A stretch of 64,000 nucleotides of DNA from Armatimonadota bacterium (GCA_031460175.1 JAVKGW010000006.1:105737-169736); one strand, 5' to 3'. Counted from the first letter of the stretch, positions 34,455 to 42,092 are shown. A program made the numbers and translations. The notes: generated by a model from the sequence alone, not told the origin.

Positions 34455-35710
34455 TCCGCCTCCGCCCACCGCCATGCGTTCCGGAGGGTGAACCCGGCGA
34501 AGAGCACGAGGCTTGGAACCATGGGGAGCGCGTACCGGGAGGCTCCGCTGAACACGAGGGCCATGAGGTTGGTGAAGACCACAAGCCAACCCAACAGCGC
34601 CACCGACTTCCGCCGCGCCCATGCGAGGGTCCATCCCGCGGCCGCGGCCACATACAGGAGCCCCTGGAAGACCGCGACCCCGAGCGGTACTTCCAGGCCC
34701 TGGTCATCCGTGGCCCTGGAAAACCCGTACAGGCGTGCGAGCTTGCGGCCGAGTAGCCGCAGGTAGTCCCCGGGATGCTCCCGGATCCACCGGAGGGCCT
34801 CCTGGAGGTACCGCGCGTTCTCCTCCGAGACGCCGAGGTCCCGCCACCCGTAGTGCCCGTCGTCCGGCGGACGACCTCCGGTCCACGTCCGCCTCGTGGG
34901 CCACACAAGCCCCCCGTCCGCATGCGGGTTGTTGCCCGCCCAGAACACCATGGCCCCGTTGCTCTGTACGGGCACGAAGGCCCGCAGCACCACGGCGTTT
35001 CGCACCGTCCAGGGAAGGAGCACGAGGGCGCATCCCGCCATCACGAGGCCGAAGACTCGGTACCTAGGGGCACCGCGTCCGCGGACCCGGAGCCATGCCC
35101 AGAAGAGGAGGAAGGGCAGAAACCCCAAAAACACCGCCCGGACCAGGGCCCCAAGCCCCACCAGGACTCCGAGGCCAAAGGCCCTTCCCGCGGAGAGACG
35201 GTCCGCAAGATGTTGGGCCTGGAGGAGGACGAGCAGCAGAAGGGGCAGAAACAGGTTCTCCGTGAGGTGCAGCCCCGCGAGGTAGGCAGTGGCCGGATGG
35301 AGGGCGAGCAGTCCCGCGCTGAGGAGGGCGGTGGCGGGATCGAAGATCCGCCGCCCGATCGTATAAAGCACCACGCACCCGGCCGCGCCCAGCAGGACCT
35401 GTGCCGCCCGTACCCAGACCGGCGACCCGAACACCGCGTACAGGGCCGCGAGGAAAAAGACGTACAGGGGCGGGGTGCTGGCCACGGGCTCGCCGTCGAG
35501 GGCATAGCCGCGGCCTGAGAGCAGGTTCTGCACGAGGGTCATGTGGATGCGGCTGTCGGAGGAGGGTTCCGCAGAGGCAGGCGCAGGCCATCCGACCGTT
35601 AGGCTCACCGCCAAGACCCGGACCAGCACCGCGAGGAGGAAGACCCCCGCAGGGACCGCCAGAGATCCCGGGCGGGAGCCGAGAAAGGACAGGGACCGGG
35701 TGCCGGTCAC
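34451..35710 (-). CDS. GT-C membrane glycosyltransferase (ArnT/PMT-like)
   Basis: A 419-residue membrane protein with about ten hydrophobic segments. Between the first and second helices lies an acidic extracytoplasmic loop (EPSSDSRIHMTLVQNLL) and then STPPLYVFFLAALY, the arrangement seen in PMT/ArnT-superfamily glycosyltransferases. A short soluble region with a GNNPHADGG segment follows helix eight. The GTG at 35710 overlaps the upstream dehydrogenase stop as GTGA. It probably uses a polyprenyl-phosphate sugar; donor and acceptor unknown. It is the second GT-C enzyme in the operon. Confidence 0.82.
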   Translation of the reverse strand: MTGTRSLSFLGSRPGSLAVPAGVFLLAVLVRVLAVSLTVGWPAPASAEPSSDSRIHMTLVQNLLSGRGYALDGEPVASTPPLYVFFLAALYAVFGSPVWVRAAQVLLGAAGCVVLYTIGRRIFDPATALLSAGLLALHPATAYLAGLHLTENLFLPLLLLVLLQAQHLADRLSAGRAFGLGVLVGLGALVRAVFLGFLPFLLFWAWLRVRGRGAPRYRVFGLVMAGCALVLLPWTVRNAVVLRAFVPVQSNGAMVFWAGNNPHADGGLVWPTRRTWTGGRPPDDGHYGWRDLGVSEENARYLQEALRWIREHPGDYLRLLGRKLARLYGFSRATDDQGLEVPLGVAVFQGLLYVAAAAGWTLAWARRKSVALLGWLVVFTNLMALVFSGASRYALPMVPSLVLFAGFTLRNAWRWAEAE

Positions 35711-37029
35711 AGCCGCACCACGTGCGGGGCGCGGAAATCCCGTAGGACGTTCCGGGTGTCGATCACCAACCGCGCCCGCTCCGCCACCCTCCGGTAGTCC
35801 ACCCCCGTGTGGTCCGTGGCGATGATGACGCAGTCCGCCCACGCCAGCACCTCGTCCGTGAGGGGGACGGAGATGAGGTCCTCGCCGGGATTCGGAAGCC
35901 GCACCCGGGGGACATGGGGATCGTGGTAGCGAACCACCGCGCCCCGCTTTTCCAGCAGCTCCATGATCTTGAGGGCCGGACTTTCCCGCGCGTCCGAGAC
36001 GTCCCGCTTGTACGCCACGCCCAAGACCAGGGTCCTGGCTCCCTGGAGCGTTTTCCCTTGCGTCCCGAGGGCAGTGGTGGTCTTGGAGAGCACATAGTAG
36101 GGCATGCTGTCGTTGACGGCGGCCGCGAGCTCGATGAAGCGCACGTGGAAGTCGTACTCCCTCGCCTTCGCCGCGAGGTAGTAGGGATCGATGGGGATAC
36201 AGTGTCCGCCGACCCCCGGGCCCGGCGAGAAGGGCATGAACCCATAGGGCTTGGTGGCAGCGGCCTCGATGATCTCCCAAACATCTAGCCCCATCCGGTC
36301 GCACAGCAGCGTGAGCTCATTCACGAGCGCGATGTTCACGTTCCGGAAGACGTTCTCGTACACCTTCACCATCTCCGCCACGGTGGGACTGCTCACGGGC
36401 ACCACCCGCTCGATCAGCTGGCGATAGAAGGTGCAGGCCACCTCCGTGCAGGCCGCGGTACATCCGCCCACCACCTTAGGGACCTGGCTCAGGCTGTACC
36501 GACGGTTTCCGGGGTCAATCCGCTCCGGGCTGTAGGCCAGGAAGAAGTCCAGCCCGATCCGCAGGCCCGATCGCTCCAGGAGCGGCCGCAACACCTCCTC
36601 CGTGGTTCCGGGATACGTGGTGCTCTCCAGGACCACCAGGCAACCGGGCCGCAGCACCCGGCGGACCCCCTCCGCGGCCCGGTACACGTAGCTGAGGTCC
36701 GGCTCCTTGCTGCGGGTGAGGGGTGTGGGGACGCAGATCAGGAGAACCTCCGCCTCCGCGAGCTCCTCGTACCGGGCGGTGGCGGTGAGCTGGCCGGATC
36801 GCACGAGGGACGCGAGCCGGTGGGAGTCCACGTCGTCGATGTAGGAATGCCCCGACCGGACGCTGTCCACCCGGGCCTCGTCCACGTCCACGCCCAGCAC
36901 GGAGAATCCTGCCTCCGCCACGGCCAGCGCCAGCGGCAGCCCCACATATCCCAGACCCACCACCCCGACCCGGGCGCTCCGGTTTTGGATGCGGGCGAGG
37001 ATTTCCGTTTGAGGGATCACCACCATCAT
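35707..37029 (-). CDS. UDP-N-acetyl-D-hexosamine 6-dehydrogenase (WbpA/WecC family)
   Basis: A 440-residue nucleotide-sugar dehydrogenase. GLGYVG at 25-30 binds NAD; GPGVGGHCIPIDP carries the catalytic Cys277; the C-terminal domain begins at about 330 with RTLVLGVAYKRDVSDARESPA. The HCIPIDPYY motif is the form found in UDP-GlcNAc/UDP-ManNAc dehydrogenases rather than in UDP-glucose dehydrogenases, so the product is probably UDP-GlcNAcA or UDP-ManNAcA. Two adjacent ATGs (37029, 37026) can serve as start. It lies 13 bases after the Wzc-like gene. The exact epimer used is not decidable here. Confidence 0.88.
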   Translation of the reverse strand: MMVVIPQTEILARIQNRSARVGVVGLGYVGLPLALAVAEAGFSVLGVDVDEARVDSVRSGHSYIDDVDSHRLASLVRSGQLTATARYEELAEAEVLLICVPTPLTRSKEPDLSYVYRAAEGVRRVLRPGCLVVLESTTYPGTTEEVLRPLLERSGLRIGLDFFLAYSPERIDPGNRRYSLSQVPKVVGGCTAACTEVACTFYRQLIERVVPVSSPTVAEMVKVYENVFRNVNIALVNELTLLCDRMGLDVWEIIEAAATKPYGFMPFSPGPGVGGHCIPIDPYYLAAKAREYDFHVRFIELAAAVNDSMPYYVLSKTTTALGTQGKTLQGARTLVLGVAYKRDVSDARESPALKIMELLEKRGAVVRYHDPHVPRVRLPNPGEDLISVPLTDEVLAWADCVIIATDHTGVDYRRVAERARLVIDTRNVLRDFRAPHVVRL

Positions 37030-37042
37030 CTCACCTCACCGC

Positions 37043-39148
37043 CTACGCCTTGCGCAGAAATCGCCCGTTCTTGGAGACCTGGAAGAACTGGTGGTGGTAG
37101 AAGTACGTGTCCACGTGCTCGGGGTTCGCCTTGTTGACCACCACGCCCACCACTTTGGCACCGGACCGGTGGAGCTGTACCCGCACCAGCTCCTCGATGC
37201 CCCGCGGCGGCCGGCCGGCTTCCACCACCAGCAGCACCCCGTCGCACAGGGGCCCGAGGGTGTAGGCGTCCGCGAAGGCGCCGGCGGAGGCAATGTCTAC
37301 CAGCACCACGTCCGCCCGCTCCCGAAGCTGCCGCAGAAGCGGCTCCACCTGTCGGGGGTTCAGGAGCTTACCGGGATCCGGGGCGGTGCTGCCCGCGGGC
37401 AACAGCCACAGGTTGGGCGCGAGCTGGATCAGGACCTCCTCCACCTCCGCGGATCCTGAGAGCACCTCTGCCAGTCCCCGATCGTTTTGCGCTCCCCACA
37501 GCCGGTGCTGGGCTGGCCGGCGCAGTTGGGCATCCACCACCACGGTGCGATCCCCCATGTCCGCGCAGGCCCGGGCGAGGTTCATCACCACCGTGGAGGT
37601 GCCCTCCCGGGGCTTGGTGCTGGTCAGGGCGAGCACCCGGGGCGGTCCTGCTCCATTGGAGCTCAGAAGACTCGCCCGCAGCATGCGGTAGCCCTCGTCG
37701 AAGGGTGGGTTGTGCCTGGGGATGGCACCGAGGGCCGGGACCCCGAGGAGCCGCTCCGCCTGGTCCGGGGTCTTGAGGCGGTTGTCCGTGTACTCCGCGA
37801 AGAGGACAAGACCCACCCCGCCCACCAACCCCAACAGGGCCCCCGCAAGTCCCCGCATGGGCCGGTTGCCGAGGGGGGAGGTGCGACGGGCCATGCGGGC
37901 GAGATCCACCACCGTGAGGGTCCCGATGGTCTGGAACTCCTGCTCCCGCACCCGGATGTCCATGAGCCGCTGCTGGAGGGTGGTGTACTGCTGCTGGAGG
38001 ATCTGGACGTTACGCTCCAGTCGGGCTTCCTCCAGCTCGTGACGGGAGAGGGTGGGCAACTCCTGCCGGATGGCATGGCTCAGCCGCCGCAGGGCCTCCT
38101 TCCGGGCCAGCAACACGAGCCGCCGGGCCTCTAGGCTCATGTGGTTCTGGAGCAGCCGCGCGTACTCCGGATCCGGAGGGGATTCCTGGAGTTGCGGGGC
38201 CTGGGCCTGGGGGCCGGGTGAGGCTTGAGGGAGCGGGGCGGCTTGGTCGATGGCGAACCGGTGCTGGAAATCACCCTGCCTGACCTCTACCGCGTCCTCC
38301 TCCACCGCGGTCACCCGGAACCCCTCGATCACGTCGCCCACCCGGGCGAAGTAGGTGCGGTCCGCGGACTGCAGGATGGCGAGACGGCTCCCGTCCAGCA
38401 TCACGGTCCCCGTGGCCCGGAAGGGGACCCTGGGCGCTTGAGGGAGGGAAGGGGGCCGCTTCGCGAGGTGCTGCTGGATCCTCTCCCGCACCATCCCGAG
38501 CTCCGTCTCGAGTTCCCGAAGGTCCAGGTCAATCCGGGTGATCTCCCCCTCCACGGCCCCCATGGCGTTGACCCGGGAGGGAACCCGGGTGTACAGCTGG
38601 CGGAGGTTGCGGAACCGCCACAGCTCCTCCTCCGCCTGCCGCAGACTGGTGCCCATGTCGGCCGCCAGCTTCTCCACGAACTCCCGCGCGAGGGTCACGC
38701 CCCGCCGGTTGATCTCCCGGTGGAAGGCGCTGGCCGCCTCCGCCACCGCGTTCACGAGCCGCACCGCCTCCTGCTCCGTGCCGGCCGTGGCGGTGACCCG
38801 GATGAGGTCGCTCCCGGGATCCCGTTGCACCCGGATCCGGCCCACCAGTTGCACGGGCGTGAGCGGAAGGCCGAGGCCCCGGATCACCCGCTCCGCCACC
38901 GTGAGGCTGCGCAGGAGGTCCACCGCCAGAGCCCGCTGCTGCTCCGCGCTGCGGTCCCGCCGGGTGCCCGCCACGAAGTCCGAGACCCGCTGGTCCTCGG
39001 GCGGCGCCGTGGTGAGGGTGGCGGTGGCCTCGAACTCCGCGGACCTCGGTCGCTCCAGGAGCACCGCGGCCAGGGCCACGCTGAGGGCAAGACCCACGAG
39101 CAGCCACCGCCGCCGGCGCAGGATCCGGTAGTACGTCCAGAACTCCAT
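37043..39148 (-). CDS. Wzc-like polysaccharide co-polymerase with a degenerate tyrosine-kinase domain
   Basis: A 701-residue inner-membrane protein. TM1 is at about 15-31 and TM2 at about 434-451; between them is a Wzz-type periplasmic region rich in coiled coil (150-230, 330-410). An SH3-like stretch sits at about 245-300. Residues from about 480 are a CapB/BY-kinase-like ATPase domain, but Walker A reads KPREGTSTV (512-520) with Thr517 where the catalytic Lys is expected, and Walker A' reads VVVDAQLRRP with Gln541 for Asp. Asp618 of Walker B is kept. The tail has only a few Tyr (DTYFYHH). It probably sets chain length, with doubtful kinase activity. A GA-rich site precedes the ATG at 39148. 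Confidence 0.88.
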   Translation of the reverse strand: MEFWTYYRILRRRRWLLVGLALSVALAAVLLERPRSAEFEATATLTTAPPEDQRVSDFVAGTRRDRSAEQQRALAVDLLRSLTVAERVIRGLGLPLTPVQLVGRIRVQRDPGSDLIRVTATAGTEQEAVRLVNAVAEAASAFHREINRRGVTLAREFVEKLAADMGTSLRQAEEELWRFRNLRQLYTRVPSRVNAMGAVEGEITRIDLDLRELETELGMVRERIQQHLAKRPPSLPQAPRVPFRATGTVMLDGSRLAILQSADRTYFARVGDVIEGFRVTAVEEDAVEVRQGDFQHRFAIDQAAPLPQASPGPQAQAPQLQESPPDPEYARLLQNHMSLEARRLVLLARKEALRRLSHAIRQELPTLSRHELEEARLERNVQILQQQYTTLQQRLMDIRVREQEFQTIGTLTVVDLARMARRTSPLGNRPMRGLAGALLGLVGGVGLVLFAEYTDNRLKTPDQAERLLGVPALGAIPRHNPPFDEGYRMLRASLLSSNGAGPPRVLALTSTKPREGTSTVVMNLARACADMGDRTVVVDAQLRRPAQHRLWGAQNDRGLAEVLSGSAEVEEVLIQLAPNLWLLPAGSTAPDPGKLLNPRQVEPLLRQLRERADVVLVDIASAGAFADAYTLGPLCDGVLLVVEAGRPPRGIEELVRVQLHRSGAKVVGVVVNKANPEHVDTYFYHHQFFQVSKNGRFLRKA

Positions 39149-39172
39149 CTCTCCTCTCCTTCTGCGCGGAGC

Positions 39173-39358
39173 TCAGTCCGGCTCGCGTTCTTCCGCGAGG
39201 ATGAGCCAGGCTTCCCGGCGTCCCGCGGGCGTCCGGGCCAGGTAGATCCCCTGGACGGTCCAGAGGGAGGCCTGCCACAACACCCGCCAGCCCACGGGGC
39301 AGCAGCGGCGGTTGAGGACCTCCGGGTCCGGGAAGAAGAGGGCCCGGCTAGCCTCCAT
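39173..39358 (-). CDS. Small hypothetical protein between regulator and Wzc-like gene
   Basis: A 61-residue open frame filling the space between the response regulator (11-base overlap at its start) and the Wzc-like gene (24-base gap at its end). It contains two adjacent cysteines (RRCCPVGWRVLW) and a tryptophan-rich middle but no signal peptide or clear membrane helix. No good ribosome binding site is seen before the ATG at 39358. It may be a real small protein translated by coupling, or the region may be untranslated leader. I recognise no family. Confidence 0.4.
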   Translation of the reverse strand: MEASRALFFPDPEVLNRRCCPVGWRVLWQASLWTVQGIYLARTPAGRREAWLILAEEREPD

Positions 39359-40058
39359 GGGAGTCCCCGTTGCTCGGAGGGGAGCTCTGCCCGTGCTCGG
39401 GCCGGAGGTGCCAGCCGTTGCGCAGGGCGTAGGCCACGGCCTGCGTGCGGTTGCGGGCCCCGATCTTCCGGAAGATGGACCGGATGTGGCTTTTCACCGT
39501 GGTGGCGCTGAGGTACATCCGGCTTGCGATCTCCCGGTCCGTGGCCCCCTTCACCATCTGAAGGAGGATCTCCAGCTCCCGACTCGTGAGTCCCCCGAGG
39601 GTGGATCCGTTCTGCTCTTGCCGCTCCCGCATGAGGAGCCGGAACCGCTCCACCAGCTGCCGGGTGATGCGGGGATGCATGAGAGTCCGGCCACTGGTCA
39701 CCCCCTCGATGGCCCGGACCAGGTTCTCGATGTGGATGTCCTTCAGCACGTACCCCGTGGCGCCGGCCTCGATGGCGCGGAAAGCCCGCTCCTCGTCTGC
39801 CCACTCCGCGAGCACGATCACCTCCACCTCCGGAAGGCGACTCTTGAAGAGGCGGATGGCCTCCACGAGATCCAGCCCCGGCATCTCCTGGTCCAGCAGG
39901 ACCACGTCCGGCCGGAGAGCCTCCAGCAGCTCGTAGGCTTCCTGGGCGCTCGCCGCCTCTCCCACGAGGTCGATGCGCTCCCGCTGCTCCAGCAGGCTCC
40001 GAAGCCCCTGCCGGACCAGGGTCGTGTCGTCCACCACCAGGACCCGCAGCTTCTCCAC
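39348..40058 (-). CDS. NarL/FixJ-family response regulator, probable regulator of the polysaccharide operon
   Basis: A 236-residue regulator. Residues 1-120 are a receiver domain: acidic pocket Asp10-Asp11, phospho-acceptor Asp56 in VVLLDQEMPG, Lys106 in GYVLKD. The switch Thr/Ser position is Ala84 (IVLAEWADEE), which is unusual. Residues about 150-215 are a LuxR-type helix-turn-helix (LTSRELEILLQMVKGATDREIASRMYLS). The GTG start at 40058 follows GAGAGGG. It is the first gene of the minus-strand polysaccharide operon and is divergent from a histidine kinase and a second regulator, so it may be their target, partner or competitor. Confidence 0.92.
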   Translation of the reverse strand: MEKLRVLVVDDTTLVRQGLRSLLEQRERIDLVGEAASAQEAYELLEALRPDVVLLDQEMPGLDLVEAIRLFKSRLPEVEVIVLAEWADEERAFRAIEAGATGYVLKDIHIENLVRAIEGVTSGRTLMHPRITRQLVERFRLLMRERQEQNGSTLGGLTSRELEILLQMVKGATDREIASRMYLSATTVKSHIRSIFRKIGARNRTQAVAYALRNGWHLRPEHGQSSPPSNGDSHGG

Positions 40059-40070
40059 GGCCCTCTCACC

Positions 40071-40082
40071 CGATCGTGATCG
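40071..40082. promoter_or_regulatory. Short inverted repeat upstream of the response regulator
   Basis: CGATC-GT-GATCG is a perfect 5-bp inverted repeat with a 2-base spacer, 13 bases upstream of the GTG of the minus-strand regulator. It lies in its leader, where a bound protein would block transcription or translation. It is the first of three two-fold symmetric sites in this intergenic region. Confidence 0.4.
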
Positions 40083-40120
40083 TTTGGAGGAGGCATTCCG
40101 GGGACGCCTCCCGGGCTCCT

Positions 40121-40136
40121 CCGTTCGATCGGACGG
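40121..40136. promoter_or_regulatory. Imperfect 16-bp palindrome in the divergent region
   Basis: CCGTTCGATCGGACGG is symmetric except for one base-pair position, centred in a GATC core. It shares the CGATCG core with the repeat at 40071-40082 and could be a second site for the same dimeric regulator, such as one of the two NarL-type proteins encoded on either side. Confidence 0.35.
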
Positions 40137-40162
40137 TTCCCGGGCTCTTTCGGGGGAGGGGG

Positions 40163-40191
40163 ATCATTCATTTGAATGAGTTTTTGGGCAA
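40163..40191 (-). promoter_or_regulatory. Candidate promoter for the polysaccharide operon
   Basis: On the minus strand TTGCCC (40191-40186) and AATGAT (40168-40163) are separated by 17 bases, each matching four of six sigma-70 consensus positions. It lies about 105 bases upstream of the regulator start. The rest of 40059-40354 holds the palindromes listed and no convincing open frame. Confidence 0.35.
40164..40179. promoter_or_regulatory. Perfect palindrome TCATTCA-TT-TGAATGA, candidate operator
   Basis: A 7-bp perfect inverted repeat with a 2-base spacer, AT-rich against a very GC-rich background. It overlaps the -10 side of a candidate minus-strand promoter (see 40163-40191), the position expected for a repressor or autoregulatory site. 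LuxR/NarL-type dimers commonly bind short two-fold symmetric sequences of this size. Confidence 0.5.
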
Positions 40192-40354
40192 TCCAGGAAG
40201 GCCGGGGCAGGAAAGGCCCCCTTCCTCGCGTATCTTGTTAAGAAACGAGGCTCACAGGCCGTGGTCTAGACATCTCCTTCTGCCCCCGTTACGGAGAGAC
40301 GTCGTCCTTTTAAGCCCCGGTTAAGGACTCCGTGGTTCCTTGAGGGAGGGAGCA

Positions 40355-41365
40355 TTGACGGATCGGGAGCTGCTGAAGTACCGGCTGGAGATCTGGCGGT
40401 GTCTTCGGACCCTCCCGGACGGGCAAACCGTCCGACACCGGATCGGGGACGTGCTCGCGGCGGCGGTGTCCGCGGACCGGGTGATGGTGGGACGGTGGAG
40501 GCAGGTCCGGAGCCCGGTGCGGGAACACCGGATACGGGTAGATTCCCCAGGGGGTCGTCCGGAGGACCTGTGGGTGGAGAGGGACCTGCCCCTCTCCCGG
40601 GCGGAGCGGAGGATGCTCCGGACTCTGTGGCGGGATGTGGAGGAGGTGCTGGCGGTGTCCACGCGGGCGGAACAGGCGGTGGAATCGGAGCGCCACCGCC
40701 AAGCCGTCTGGCTGCACCAGGGCCCGGCCCAGGCCCTCGTCCGTGCCCTCCTAGCCCTGCGGCTGTACCGCCAGGAGGCCGGGCGCGATCCCACCGCGGC
40801 ACGGAAGTTGCTCACCCAGGCGGTGGATCTCGTGCAGCAGGCTCTGCGGGCGGTCCGGGAGACGATACGGGTGCTAAAGTGCCGGGAACGGGCGTTTCCT
40901 GGAATGGAGCAGGCCATACAGGAGGCGTGGATCCGGCTGCAGGCCTTTACGGAGGCGCGCCTGTCCGTGGATGTGGAGTGCCCGGAGGAGCTGCCGCGGC
41001 AGGTGGAGGAAGGCCTTACCGCGGTGGCCTGCGAGGCCGTGGCGAATGCGGCCCGGCACGCAGGGGCAAGCCGGATCGGGGTCCGGTTGCGGCGGGTGCG
41101 GGATGCTGTGACCCTCGAAGTCCTCGACGACGGGAAGGGGTTGGGAACCGGGTCCGGCCCCCGGCAGAGCCGGCGTTCCTTCGGGCTTATGCTCATGCAG
41201 GAGCAGGTGGCACGCTTGGGAGGTCGGCTCCGGATCCGCAGCGGCCCCGAGGGGACCCGGATCCGGGTGGTGGTGCCCCTGGGCGTGCGGGATCCGCGCG
41301 GAGCCCGGAGCTCCGAGGCCGTCCGTGCGAGGAGGGGACATGCCCATTCGCGTCCTGCTCGCTGA
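40355..41365 (+). CDS. Cytoplasmic NarL-type (HisKA_3) sensor histidine kinase
   Basis: A 336-residue kinase without membrane segments. Residues 1-105 are an unrecognised, perhaps GAF-like, sensor region. The dimerisation/phosphoacceptor helix is ESERHRQAVWLHQGPAQAL with His121; the next residue is Gln122 where this family has Asp or Glu. The ATPase domain has the N-box ACEAVANAARHAGA, the DDGKGLG motif (258-264) and the final FGLMLMQEQVARLGGRL G2 box. The TTG at 40355 is preferred to the TTG at 40340 because GGGAGG (40344-40349) is well spaced for it. It overlaps the response regulator gene by 26 bases, so the two form one operon and presumably a signalling pair. Confidence 0.9.
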   Translation: MTDRELLKYRLEIWRCLRTLPDGQTVRHRIGDVLAAAVSADRVMVGRWRQVRSPVREHRIRVDSPGGRPEDLWVERDLPLSRAERRMLRTLWRDVEEVLAVSTRAEQAVESERHRQAVWLHQGPAQALVRALLALRLYRQEAGRDPTAARKLLTQAVDLVQQALRAVRETIRVLKCRERAFPGMEQAIQEAWIRLQAFTEARLSVDVECPEELPRQVEEGLTAVACEAVANAARHAGASRIGVRLRRVRDAVTLEVLDDGKGLGTGSGPRQSRRSFGLMLMQEQVARLGGRLRIRSGPEGTRIRVVVPLGVRDPRGARSSEAVRARRGHAHSRPAR

Positions 41366-42056
41366 CGATCAGGTCCTGACCCGGCAGGGGTTACGGGCCC
41401 TCCTGAGTCGAGAGCCGGACATCGAGGTGGTGGCGGAGGCAGGGACCGGGCAGGAGGCGGTGCAGCTCGCGCTCCGCCACCGGCCGGACGTGGTGCTCAT
41501 GGATGTGGTCATGGAGGAGGGGGACGGCATCGAGGCCACCCGGGCCATCAAGCAGAGCTTGCCCAGCACCCAGGTCCTCATCCTCACCGTGTACGCGGAT
41601 CAGGAGCTCTTCCGCCAGGCGGTCCGGGCGGGGGCGGTGGGCTACGTCCTGAAGGACATCTCACCCCAGAACCTGGTGAACGCCATCCGGGCGGTGTACA
41701 GCGGCAAGACCATGGTGAACCCCGGGATCGTGCGCCAACTGATGGAGGACCTCTACCGACGGGCGGAGGAGGGGCCCTGGAACGCCCGGCGGATGCACGG
41801 CCTTACGGACCGGGAGGTGGACGTGTTGCTGGGGGTCGCGGGCGGGCTGTCGGACAAAGAGATCGCCGCCCGCCTGTTCTTAGCGGAGTCCACGGTGAAG
41901 ACTCACCTGCGGTCCATCTACCAGAAGCTCGGCGTGCGCAACCGGGCCCAGGCGGCCGCCTGGGCCGTGGAGAAGGGCTTGGTACAATCCGGCCCGCTCT
42001 CCGAGGTTCGGGCCGCCGCGGGTCCTGGCCGGTCCCGGATCCGAAAGGCCCAGTAG
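41340..42056 (+). CDS. NarL/FixJ-family response regulator
   Basis: A 238-residue DNA-binding response regulator. The receiver domain has Asp9-Asp10, the phospho-acceptor Asp55 in VVLMDVVME, the switch Thr83 (ILTVYADQE) and Lys105 (GYVLKD), so all key residues are present. The LuxR-type helix-turn-helix is at about 155-210 (GLTDREVDVLLGVAGGLSDKEI). ATG at 41340 lies behind GGAGGGG and inside the end of the kinase gene; 15 bases of upstream frame are discarded. It is the expected partner of that kinase and a candidate activator or repressor at the palindromes in 40059-40354. Confidence 0.94.
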   Translation: MPIRVLLADDQVLTRQGLRALLSREPDIEVVAEAGTGQEAVQLALRHRPDVVLMDVVMEEGDGIEATRAIKQSLPSTQVLILTVYADQELFRQAVRAGAVGYVLKDISPQNLVNAIRAVYSGKTMVNPGIVRQLMEDLYRRAEEGPWNARRMHGLTDREVDVLLGVAGGLSDKEIAARLFLAESTVKTHLRSIYQKLGVRNRAQAAAWAVEKGLVQSGPLSEVRAAAGPGRSRIRKAQ

Positions 42057-42077
42057 GATTCCGCAGACGGGCCCTGG

Positions 42078-42083
42078 TATACT
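42078..42083 (+). promoter_or_regulatory. -10 element (TATACT) of the tRNA-Val gene
   Basis: TATACT ends 9 bases before the first base of the tRNA, as expected for a transcript starting just upstream of the tRNA 5' end. No convincing -35 hexamer is seen 16-18 bases further upstream, which is the very end of the response regulator gene. Confidence 0.5.
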
Positions 42084-42092
42084 CTTGGGGGT

